Origin: AG25 sp035517615
GTDB taxonomy: Bacteria > Gemmatimonadota > Gemmatimonadetes > Gemmatimonadales > GWC2-71-9
Assembly: GCA_035517615.1 (NCBI GenBank)
Contig: DATIYM010000002.1
Location: 1-64,000, forward strand
Direction of reading: 5' to 3'
Length of the DNA stretch: 64,000 nucleotides
A model generated the notes under the pieces. The model searched no databases, had not been told where the DNA came from, and was given only the letters and a program-made list of their open reading frames with translations. The position numbers were made by a program, and so were the translations under genes. Positions 33,938-41,388 of this stretch are shown here, one piece after another. Every line of letters starts with the position of its first letter. The stretch's first letter is position 1.

Positions 33938-34920
33938 GATGCCTCCGCGAACACGCGGCGGATCACATCCTCGATGGCCGGGTCCTGGATCGACAGATCG
34001 ACGATCTCGAGCGAGGAGAGCAGCCGAGCGGCCGCCGCGGTGGCCTCGTCGCGCGGCACCTCGAGCGTGGCGTTGGGAAACCGGAATTCGCGCACGTCAC
34101 CGAATTCCGCCAGCCGCTCGCGTGTCACGCCGTTGCCGAGTACCAGCTCGATGCGCTTGGCCTGCGTCATCCGGGCGACCAGCGATTGCAGCGCGCCGTC
34201 ATACAGCAGCCGCCCACGGTGAATGATCAGCACGCGCGAAGCGAGCGCCGTCACATCGGCCATATAATGCGAGGTGAGCAGGATGGTGGCGCCGTGCCGC
34301 TCACGGTACGTGCAGAGAAACCGCCGTACGGCGTCCTGCGCCGTGACGTCGAGTCCGAGCGTGGGCTCATCGAGAAACAGAATCTCGGGAGCGTGCAACA
34401 GCGACGCGGCGAGCTCGCACTTCATCCGCTCGCCCAGTGAGACCTGGCGCACCGGTTTGTCGATCACGTCCTCGAGCTCGAGCAGCTCGACCAGCTCGTC
34501 GCGCCGCTCGCGATACAGCGCCTCGGGCACCGCATAGATCGCCTGGTTCAACTGAAACGTTTCTTCGGCGGGCAAATCCCACAGCAGCTGTTGCTTGTTG
34601 CCGAGCACGAGGGAAATGCGCTGCTTGAATGGCGAGCCGCCCTCCCACGGCGTGAACCCGGCGACCTGAGCCTGCCCCTCCGAGGGGTAGATGAGTCCCG
34701 TCAACATTTTCAGGGTCGTCGTCTTCCCGGCCCCGTTGGGCCCGAGAAACGCGACGATTTCGCCGCGCTCGACTACGAACGACACATCTTCCACCGCCCG
34801 AACCTCGCGGTAGCGCGGCGCCACCAGGGCGCGCGCCGCGCCCGCAAGGCCGGGATCGCGAACCTTGACCCGGTACACCTTGCCGAGATGCTCGGCCCGG
34901 ACGGTGACCGCCTCGCTCAG
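33934..34920 (-). CDS. ABC transporter ATP-binding protein (CTG start)
   Basis: ATPase of 328 residues for the two permeases that follow. Walker A GPNGAGKTTT, signature VSLGERMKCELAASLL (LSGGQ equivalent), Walker B ILFLDEPTLGLD and the switch His in LLTSHYM. A C-terminal extension (about 235-328) is typical of exporter ATPases. The only plausible start near the domain is CTG 34920 (LSEAVTVRAEHLGKVYR), overlapping the MsrAB stop as CTGA; the neighbouring Val codons are GTC and GTT, which do not initiate. The frame is open further upstream but that part is antisense-like. Confidence 0.87.
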   Translation of the reverse strand: MSEAVTVRAEHLGKVYRVKVRDPGLAGAARALVAPRYREVRAVEDVSFVVERGEIVAFLGPNGAGKTTTLKMLTGLIYPSEGQAQVAGFTPWEGGSPFKQRISLVLGNKQQLLWDLPAEETFQLNQAIYAVPEALYRERRDELVELLELEDVIDKPVRQVSLGERMKCELAASLLHAPEILFLDEPTLGLDVTAQDAVRRFLCTYRERHGATILLTSHYMADVTALASRVLIIHRGRLLYDGALQSLVARMTQAKRIELVLGNGVTRERLAEFGDVREFRFPNATLEVPRDEATAAAARLLSSLEIVDLSIQDPAIEDVIRRVFAEAS

Positions 34921-35990
34921 TGCCGGGCCGACTCCGTGAACAGGTGGGCGTATTGGCCGTAGCCCTCCGCCTCGAGCCGCTCCACCGGAATGAACCGCAG
35001 CGACGCAGAGTTCATGCAGTAGCGCAGCCCCGTGGGAGCCGGTCCGTCGGGAAACACGTGACCCAGGTGCGAGTCGGCGTGCGTCGAGCGTACCTCGGTG
35101 CGCGACATGAAAAGCTTGTGGTCGGTCCGCTCCTGCAGGTTGGCGGGGTCGAGCGGCCGGGTGAAGCTGGGCCACCCCGTGCCGGAATCGTACTTGTCGA
35201 GCGAGCTGAACAGCGGCTCTCCCGAAACCACGTCGACGTAGATCCCGGGACGGTGATCGTCCCAGAACTCGTTTCGAAACGGCGGCTCGGTGCCCTCGTG
35301 CTGGGTGACCTGATACTGGAGCGGAGTTAACGTGCGCTTCAGCTCCTGATCATCGGGCTTTCGAAAGTTCATCGGGCTCCATCCTTTCTCCGATCGCGTG
35401 CCGTTCCCGCCCCCGCCCCCGCCCCCGCCCCAGACGGTGGCGAGCCGCGCATCGCGGCGGCATCCGGTACGATAGGCGAGATAGCTGATCGGGTTCTTGC
35501 GTGCATAGTGCTGATGGTATTCCTCAGCCGGGTAAAACGCCGCCCGTGGGAGCAGCATCGTAGTGACCGGGCGGCCGAAGCGGCGTTCGATCTCGAGTTT
35601 CGTCCCTTCAGCGACATCCTTCTCAGTCTTGCTACCATAGAAGATCGCTGTCCGATATTCCGAACCGTGGTCGCAGAACTGACCGTCAGGGTCGAATGGG
35701 TCGATATTGTGCCAGTATACCTCGAGCAGCTGATCATAGCGCACCGTTCCCGGATCGTACACGATCTGAACGGACTCGAGGTGGCCCGTGGTTCCTGTCC
35801 CTACCGCGGAGTAGCTCGGGTTGTCGGTGTGTCCGCCGCTATAGCCGACGGCCAAGGACAGGACTCCGCCTACGCCGTCAAACGCGTGCTCCATCGACCA
35901 GAAACACCCTCCCGCGAAAACGGCGGTCGCTGGGGGTGTCCCCGCCCGCAGAGCCAGGGAGAGCAGCGTGAGAAGCAGATGTGTCGGCAT
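34917..35990 (-). CDS. msrAB: peptide methionine sulfoxide reductase MsrA-MsrB fusion, exported
   Basis: Bifunctional repair enzyme of 357 residues that reduces both Met-S-oxide (MsrA) and Met-R-oxide (MsrB). A signal peptide (MPTHLLLTLLSLALRAG) indicates a periplasmic location. The MsrA domain has the catalytic GCFW and the EYHQHY end. The MsrB domain has DSGTGWPSF, THADSHLGHVF and the catalytic Cys in RYCMNSASLRF. The Zn-binding CxxC pairs of some MsrB are absent. Between them is a linker with eight Gly in a row encoded by a hexamer repeat. ATG 35990 fits the signal; a start 12 codons upstream is possible. Coupled to an ABC exporter downstream. Confidence 0.93.
   Translation of the reverse strand: MPTHLLLTLLSLALRAGTPPATAVFAGGCFWSMEHAFDGVGGVLSLAVGYSGGHTDNPSYSAVGTGTTGHLESVQIVYDPGTVRYDQLLEVYWHNIDPFDPDGQFCDHGSEYRTAIFYGSKTEKDVAEGTKLEIERRFGRPVTTMLLPRAAFYPAEEYHQHYARKNPISYLAYRTGCRRDARLATVWGGGGGGGGNGTRSEKGWSPMNFRKPDDQELKRTLTPLQYQVTQHEGTEPPFRNEFWDDHRPGIYVDVVSGEPLFSSLDKYDSGTGWPSFTRPLDPANLQERTDHKLFMSRTEVRSTHADSHLGHVFPDGPAPTGLRYCMNSASLRFIPVERLEAEGYGQYAHLFTESARH
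35406..35432. repeat. CCCCCG hexamer microsatellite in the MsrAB linker
   Basis: G occurs at 35409, 35415, 35421 and 35427 within a run of C on the plus strand, i.e. about four copies of a 6-base unit. On the coding strand it gives GGC/GGG glycine codons. Gain or loss of whole units changes the linker by two Gly; slippage inside the C runs would shift the frame between the two catalytic domains. Confidence 0.8.
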
Positions 35991-36141
35991 GGGTATGCTC
36001 CGAATACGAATGACTGTGCGCAGCAATGTCGCGGGGTCAGGCGCGTCATTGCAGTGCGGCGTCGCGTGGATTGGAGCTTTCTCATGATCTTCTCACCCCA
36101 CCGTTATTGCTTCGCGCCTTTTCGAGCGCGTACGTTAGCGC

Positions 36142-36816
36142 GTGCAGATTCTCCTCGTTGAAGATGACCGCGATCTGCGCCGTTTCCTGAGCAAGGCATT
36201 CCGCGAAGAGGGCTACGGCGTGGTCGAGGCCGACTCCGGTGATCGCGGTCTCGAACGCGCGCTCGGCGAGCCGTTCAACTGCATCGTGCTCGACGTCATG
36301 TTGCCGGGGCGCGACGGGTTCGCGGTGCTGGCGGAACTGCGTTCTCGCAGCGTGAACACCCCCGTCTTGATGCTGACCGCGAAGGACGAAGTCGAAGCCC
36401 GCGTGCGCGGACTCGAGACGGGGGCGGACGATTATCTGACAAAGCCGTTCGACCTCTCCGAGCTCATCGCGCGGGTGCACGCACTCCTCCGCCGCGCCGA
36501 GCTGCGTCACAACGACGCGACGCTCAAAGTCGGAGCGCTGATGCTCGATCCGCTCAAGCGCCGCGTGACCCAGGACGGGCGGCTGGTCGACTTGAGCCCG
36601 CGTGAATTCGCCCTGCTCGAGTTTCTCATGCGGAACGCCGGACGCACCGTGTCGCGCGCGCGCATTGCCGAGGCGGTCTGGAACTACAAGTTCGACCCCG
36701 AGACGAACGTCGTGGACGTCTACGTGAATTACCTGCGCAAAAAGTTGAGCTTCGCCGGTCGGTCGGCCCCCATCCGTACGGTGCGCGGGACAGGCTACCG
36801 ACTGGACCAGCCATGA
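36142..36816 (+). CDS. OmpR/PhoB-family response regulator
   Basis: DNA-binding regulator of 224 residues. The receiver domain (1-120) has the acidic pair VEDDRD, the phospho-acceptor Asp in CIVLDVMLPG, Thr in MLTAKDEV and Lys in YLTKPF. The winged-helix domain (about 128-222) has LSPREFALLEFLMRNAG and the C-terminal RTVRGTGYRL. It partners with the histidine kinase whose ATG overlaps its stop (ATGA). The start is GTG 36142. Regulon unknown. Confidence 0.94.
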   Translation: MQILLVEDDRDLRRFLSKAFREEGYGVVEADSGDRGLERALGEPFNCIVLDVMLPGRDGFAVLAELRSRSVNTPVLMLTAKDEVEARVRGLETGADDYLTKPFDLSELIARVHALLRRAELRHNDATLKVGALMLDPLKRRVTQDGRLVDLSPREFALLEFLMRNAGRTVSRARIAEAVWNYKFDPETNVVDVYVNYLRKKLSFAGRSAPIRTVRGTGYRLDQP

Positions 36817-38258
36817 GCGAGCGCCGGCTTGCCGCGGTGCTGGTCCGGCGGTTTGCGCGGGTCGCCTGGGCCGCACTCGCCGGCTACGCATTGCTCGTCA
36901 TGGTGGCGTTTGCGATCGCCGCCGAAGCGGTCCTGCATCGCTCGGTCGAGCATACGGCGGACGTCATTCAGTCGCTGCTCGCCGCGTACAGCGATTCCAC
37001 CGCGGGCCCGGGAAGCGTCATGCCCGCGAATCTCGCCGATCAGCTCGTCGCGATGGGCGGCCGCGTGATCATCACCAGGACGACGACCGCGGGCGGCATG
37101 CCGCGCGTGTATTTCATTTCGCCCGGCATGCCCGCCAAGCGGCTTGAGGGGATACGTCCCGGCGCCTCACCCGACGATCTCCGGCAGGCGCTGCTCGTCG
37201 CGATCGCGCAGAAAGCGCGCTGGCACTACCGCGTGCTCCATCGGCCGACCGGCCCGTACGACATCTACATTGTCGCGAGTCGCGATCCGTACCTGGTCGC
37301 GTTCGGCTCGCTGGCCGCGGCAGCGCTCCTGCTCCTGCCGATCGTTGGAATGAGCGCGGGCCGGGGCGCGCGGGCCGCAGTCGCCGCCGCGATGCACCCG
37401 CTCGATCGCGTCGCCGCCGAGACCCGTGCCATCGGACCGGCGGAGCTCGGCAAGCGCATCACGAGCCCCACCGGTCAGGCGGAAATCACGGATCTCGCCG
37501 ACAGCATCAACCGCATGCTCGAGCGGGTGGACCGCGCGCAGCGCGCCCTACAGTCGTTCACTGCCGACGCGAGCCATGAGCTGCGGACGCCGCTCACGCA
37601 TCTTCGCGCGCAAGTGCAGTGGGCGGCGGCGGACGGCCGCAAGGCGGCCGATATTCACGACGCACTCGCCGCGATGGAACGCGTACTCGACCGCACCGCG
37701 AAGCTGGTCGACGAGCTGCTGCTCATCGCGCGCGGCGAGAATCGCCAGCTGGCACTGGCCCATGCCCCGTTCGACCTGGTCCCGGTGGTGGACGAATTGA
37801 GGGAAATCACGGAGGCGATGGCCGCCGAGAAGCCGATCGAGATCCGGGTCGAACCCTCGCCCCCCACCTGGGCGCAGGGTGACGCCGATCGTACGCGACA
37901 TGTCCTGTTGAATCTCACGTCCAACGCGGTGCGGTACACTCCACGCGGGACGGTCACGCTGCGCGTGGTGCGGGACGACGGGCGGGTCGGCGTCAGCGTG
38001 ATCGACACCGGCCCCGGCATCGCCGCCGAGCACCTGGGGCGGATCTTCGACCGGTTTTACCGCATCGACCAGTCGCGCAGCAGGGAATTGGGGGGAACGG
38101 GACTCGGGCTCGCGATCGCCAGGCTGCTCGCCGAGCTGCAAGGCGGTTCCGTCGAAGTGAGCAGTACGTTGGGAGCGGGGAGTGCCTTTACGCTGTGGCT
38201 TCCGGTGGCGGATGGAACTGCACAGGCACGGGCTGGCCGCATAGACGCACAGCGGTAA
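36813..38258 (+). CDS. sensor histidine kinase with HAMP domain
   Basis: Inner-membrane kinase of 481 residues. Two transmembrane helices (about 15-40 and 167-185) flank a periplasmic sensor of about 125 residues without an obvious fold. HAMP follows (AMHPLDRVAAETRAIGP), then the H-box ASHELRTPLTHLRAQVQ with the phospho-acceptor His, and an ATPase domain with N-box NLTSNAVRYTP, G1 DTGPGI, F-box FDRFYRID and G2 GTGLGLAIA. Coupled to the upstream response regulator. The signal is unknown; the MsrAB operon diverges from this pair, so envelope oxidative stress is one possibility, by position only. Confidence 0.94.
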   Translation: MSERRLAAVLVRRFARVAWAALAGYALLVMVAFAIAAEAVLHRSVEHTADVIQSLLAAYSDSTAGPGSVMPANLADQLVAMGGRVIITRTTTAGGMPRVYFISPGMPAKRLEGIRPGASPDDLRQALLVAIAQKARWHYRVLHRPTGPYDIYIVASRDPYLVAFGSLAAAALLLLPIVGMSAGRGARAAVAAAMHPLDRVAAETRAIGPAELGKRITSPTGQAEITDLADSINRMLERVDRAQRALQSFTADASHELRTPLTHLRAQVQWAAADGRKAADIHDALAAMERVLDRTAKLVDELLLIARGENRQLALAHAPFDLVPVVDELREITEAMAAEKPIEIRVEPSPPTWAQGDADRTRHVLLNLTSNAVRYTPRGTVTLRVVRDDGRVGVSVIDTGPGIAAEHLGRIFDRFYRIDQSRSRELGGTGLGLAIARLLAELQGGSVEVSSTLGAGSAFTLWLPVADGTAQARAGRIDAQR

Positions 38259-38307
38259 ACAGACCGACCACTGTTCACCACTGTGCGTCGGTACTCTCCG
38301 TGCCCCG

Positions 38308-39438
38308 TTATCTCGCAGCCAACCCCGCAACGGCACCCGGCATGCTCCCTGCGACCCCCAGGAAGCTCAGATGTCCATCCCGTTCTACTCGGTATGCCGT
38401 AATCGGCCCGCTGCTCCGGAGCTGGTAGAGGTATTTCCCGTCGTGATCGAAGGCGAGGTCCAAATTCCCGGCCCCGGGAGTCGCGGTCGTGCCATTCGCG
38501 TCCAGCAGCGAGAGGGCGCCACCCGGTCTGATCACGAACCCAGAAATGGTGCCGTCATGCGCGTTCGCCGTATACGCAAAGTGCTCGTCTTTGCTGACCA
38601 CGAGCCAACACGGCGCCGCATGGTGGGTGTTCACGGCTCTACTCACGACCGTGAACGAGCCATGATCGAGATCGTAGGACGACGCGGTCCCGGCCGCTTC
38701 CGACGTGAAGAGATCGTTGTGGTTGCCGAACGCGAAACCGAAGGGTGTGACGCCGGCCGCGGGATGCGACGAGCGTGGTCCGGCCACTCCATGGGGACCG
38801 ACGGGGTAGACATCGATGAGATTCGTGTTCTTCTCCGTCACCACCAGCCAGCGGCCATCGCTCGAGAACGCGACCTCAGCCGGCCCCACGGCAGCCGCCG
38901 CGCCGCTCAGAGTCTGTGTCGACCCGCTGATCGGTGTTGCACCGCCCTGCTCGTCAACGGCGAATCCCGTGATATTGCCGCTCCCTCCCGCATTCAGGAC
39001 GTACAGGAGGTGATCGCGAACCGTGAGACTGATCGGCATCGATCCTAGTGACGAGAAGCGGTCCACGAGCACGACACCGTGCTCCGCGCGAAGGATCGAG
39101 ACGTCGTTCGATCCCGCATTGACGGCGTACAGCCAGCGTCCGTTTTCGCTCAGCGCGAGCGCGCCCTGGGATCCGAGGCTCGCGCCCGTTCCCGTTCCTC
39201 CGGTCGCCACCGTGCCGGCCGATGTGAGGGTCCCGTTTCCGGCTCGTGCGAATATCGCGACTGCGTTCCCGCTCGTCTGATTCGTCAGCGTATAGACGGC
39301 GCTGCGCGCCGCATCCCCGTCGGCGCCGATTGCGCTCGATCGATCGGCCGCGACCCCGGGCAACCCCGTGTCGACCCCGTCTCGATTGCAAGCGGCCAGC
39401 GCCGCGAGCAAGGCGATGCCTGTGATGTAATTTCTCAT
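38308..39438 (-). CDS. beta-propeller lipoprotein, lactonase/YVTN type
   Basis: Lipoprotein of 376 residues. The signal MRNYITGIALLAALAAC has a clean lipobox (LAAC). The mature part is a seven-bladed-type propeller with repeats such as YTLTNQTSGNAVAIF, WLYAVNAGSNDVSIL, LYVLNAGGSGNITGF and FAYTANAHDGTISGF, like 6-phosphogluconolactonase-family and YVTN proteins. The active-site set of true lactonases cannot be confirmed. GGAGGAG lies about 7 bases before the ATG at 39438; upstream codons look non-coding. It converges on the kinase gene. Confidence 0.87.
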   Translation of the reverse strand: MRNYITGIALLAALAACNRDGVDTGLPGVAADRSSAIGADGDAARSAVYTLTNQTSGNAVAIFARAGNGTLTSAGTVATGGTGTGASLGSQGALALSENGRWLYAVNAGSNDVSILRAEHGVVLVDRFSSLGSMPISLTVRDHLLYVLNAGGSGNITGFAVDEQGGATPISGSTQTLSGAAAAVGPAEVAFSSDGRWLVVTEKNTNLIDVYPVGPHGVAGPRSSHPAAGVTPFGFAFGNHNDLFTSEAAGTASSYDLDHGSFTVVSRAVNTHHAAPCWLVVSKDEHFAYTANAHDGTISGFVIRPGGALSLLDANGTTATPGAGNLDLAFDHDGKYLYQLRSSGPITAYRVERDGHLSFLGVAGSMPGAVAGLAAR

Positions 39439-39531
39439 CGGCTGCTCCTCCGCAGAAAGAGTGTGAGCTGTCCTTCGTAGTGCGGGAAGAAGCTCGGGAC
39501 GTAGCGAGGCATCGCCTAGGCCTCTCGACGA

Positions 39532-39562
39532 ACATGAGAGGCTTCTCATTCTCCTCTCATGT
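39532..39562. promoter_or_regulatory. 10-bp perfect inverted repeat upstream of the propeller lipoprotein
   Basis: ACATGAGAGG (39532-39541) and CCTCTCATGT (39553-39562) are exact inverted copies around an 11-base spacer. The centre lies about 110 bases upstream of the 39438 start on the minus strand. It has no T-tract, so an operator-like site is more likely than a terminator. Role inferred from position only. Confidence 0.4.
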
Positions 39563-39573
39563 CGCCGCTTGTC

Positions 39574-39935
39574 GCGTGGATGGCACGGCACCGATGCCCC
39601 TCACGTCTCGCAGTCCCTGGGTCGCCTCCATGGCGGGTGGTGCTCGCCGCCGTCGGGCTCCAGAACGACTCCTCTTGGCAAAGCGCGGCGGAGGTTCGCC
39701 CGTTCTGGACCGATCTCTACGGCGCTGAGGTGCACATCCTGCTCAACGGGCTGGAGTGGTTCTACGAACGCGTGGCACCGCAGGACCGAACAGCGAGGTC
39801 ATCGGTGCGGCAGAGGGGGTGCTGACCCTGACCCTAGGCTCCGGAGCCTACCGGTGGCAGTTCCTTCCGATCCAGGCCCAGACGCTTACCGACGCGGGCT
39901 CGGGAATCGGGGCGCGACCCCTCCGGGGGGCAACG
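39574..39935 (+). pseudogene. decayed metallophosphoesterase, C-terminal remnant
   Basis: Two overlapping frames together recall the end of exported calcineurin-like phosphoesterases. The first frame reads PFWTDLYGAEVHILLNGLEWFYERVAPQD, where the family has a GHDHNYERFAP metal motif; here both His are gone. The second, shifted frame reads NSEVIGAAEGVLTLTLGSGAYRWQFLP and ends TLTDAGSG, a typical family C-terminus. The frames switch near 39785. No start or N-terminal half is seen, so this is a truncated, frameshifted remnant. Confidence 0.55.
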
Positions 39936-40282
39936 GTCGATCTCAATGACCAGCATGCAGTTGTTCTCTCGACGCTATGCTCATCCTGATCGGGGTCATT
40001 GCGGTCCTGCTGGTCGCCCGCTAGGCGGGGGAACCCGGGCCCGGCTCTTGCGGGGAACCCCGAAAGCGTTCTGGAGTAAAACAGGAGTTATCGGCGGTCA
40101 GCGGTTTCAAAAGCATTAGCAACAGGCAGTGGTTCGTTCGAGGTGTGAGCCGTCCACAATTGTGCATCCGCATGTTGATGGACGGCTGACGTTGTCTGAA
40201 AGCTGCGAGTGGCCCGGTCCTGCGTACCGACACACCCCTCGTCGGGAAACAGGCGCAAGGCGTGTGGGCGCGCCGGGCGCTC
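39936..40282. other. non-coding stretch
   Basis: About 350 bases without a supported gene. A short hydrophobic frame at 39976-40023 (MLILIGVIAVLLVAR) is too short to call. An inverted repeat lies at 40148-40187. The rest shows no clear promoter, RNA or coding signal. Confidence 0.5.
40148..40187. repeat. inverted repeat with 9-bp perfect arms
   Basis: AGCCGTCCA (40148-40156) and TGGACGGCT (40179-40187) form a perfect 9-bp stem around 22 bases that can themselves pair partly (CAA and TGC stretches). No T-run follows on either strand. It may be a remnant of a REP/MITE-type element beside the decayed phosphoesterase gene. Confidence 0.5.
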
Positions 40283-41293
40283 TCAGATCGTCAGCACCAC
40301 CTTCCCGATGTTTCGCCGCTCGTGGATGTACCGATGCGCTGCAGCGGCCTGCTCGAGCGGAAAACCTCGATCAACGCGCGGACGAATCTGGCCCAGGGCG
40401 GCGTACCTGAGCAGGGCTTCGAGCTGCGGCATGAGGATTCGTTCCGACGACCAGAGATGTCCGAGATTGACGCCCGCCACCGCGCGATTGCTGTTCATCA
40501 GGTGCAGCACGCCGAAGCGCGGCCAGCGAATCGCCTTCCAGATCACGGCCAGAGGATTGCGGCGCAAGCCGACGGAAATCTCCGACGCGCCGTAACAGAT
40601 CAATCGTCCCGCCGGGGCGAGCATGCGATATCCCGCCCGCCACGACGCCCCACCGACTCCGTTGAGCACGATGTCGAAGCCGTGCGGCGCGTGGGCGCGA
40701 GCGGTTTCCGCCCAGTTCGCCGCGCGCCCGTCGATCGGCTCCACGCCGTAGGTCCGCAGGACGTCGTGCTTACCGGGCGATGCGAGTCCGATAACCCTGA
40801 GCCCGAGAATTCTTCCCAGCTCCGCCACGGCGAGGCCCACTCCACCTGCTGCCGCGTGCACCAGGACGGTCTCGCCGGGTCGGGCCGCCCCGACGTATAC
40901 GAGCATGTGATGGGCCGTCAGGTAAACGACCGGGAATGCGGCACCTTCCTCTAACGTCCAGTCGGAGGGCAGCGGGAGTGCGGTTCGGGCCGATACCACC
41001 ACCTGCTCCGCCTGCCCGCCAAACCGTGCGAGCGCCATCACTCTGTCGCCCAACCTCGGGGTGTCCACGCCGTCTCCCACGGCATCGACCACGCCCGCGA
41101 CCTCGTATCCCATCACCACGGGAGGGCGCGGCGCATCGAGATAGAGACCTTGGCGCGCGAGCAGGTCCGAGAAGTTGATCCCTGCCGCGTGCACGCGAAT
41201 GCGAACCGACCCCGGTGTCACCTCCGGGACGGGGCCGTCGCGCACTTCGAGCACTTCGGGAGGGCCATATCGCGGAATGACGAGCTGTCGCAA
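40283..41293 (-). CDS. zinc-independent alcohol dehydrogenase/quinone oxidoreductase
   Basis: Medium-chain reductase of 336 residues, NADPH-dependent by family. GroES-like part with AAGINFSDLLARQG and PVVMGYEVAGVV, nucleotide-binding AAAGGVGLAVAELG, and a tail with FPLEQAAAAHRYIHERRNIGKVVL. It resembles VAT-1-like quinone reductases more than the enzyme at 4131-5108 does. The start is probably TTG 41293 (LRQLVIPRYGPPEVLEV); no ATG or GTG is available there. Substrate unknown. Confidence 0.88.
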   Translation of the reverse strand: MRQLVIPRYGPPEVLEVRDGPVPEVTPGSVRIRVHAAGINFSDLLARQGLYLDAPRPPVVMGYEVAGVVDAVGDGVDTPRLGDRVMALARFGGQAEQVVVSARTALPLPSDWTLEEGAAFPVVYLTAHHMLVYVGAARPGETVLVHAAAGGVGLAVAELGRILGLRVIGLASPGKHDVLRTYGVEPIDGRAANWAETARAHAPHGFDIVLNGVGGASWRAGYRMLAPAGRLICYGASEISVGLRRNPLAVIWKAIRWPRFGVLHLMNSNRAVAGVNLGHLWSSERILMPQLEALLRYAALGQIRPRVDRGFPLEQAAAAHRYIHERRNIGKVVLTI

Positions 41294-41326
41294 CGGAGAC
41301 TCGCGAGAAAAAAGGGACCAGCAAAT

Positions 41327-41362
41327 ATGAACCCCCTCCCCGTGGTTGCGGAGAGGGGGTGG
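41327..41362 (-). terminator. G/C-rich hairpin after the Spy-Rid gene
   Basis: On the minus strand ACCCCCTCTCC and GGGGAGGGGGT form an 11-bp stem with one wobble around an 8-base loop, then TCATATTT. It lies between the end of the Spy-Rid fusion gene (41389) and the start of the next gene (41293). The T-tract is weak, so it could equally be a REP-like palindrome. Confidence 0.5.
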
Positions 41363-41388
41363 GGGTCAGACGATGCGGTGCGGGGAAC

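Noticed and set aside
41327..41362. Mobile element end
   Set aside because: The palindrome is better explained by a terminator or REP; no transposase or target duplication is visible anywhere in the window.
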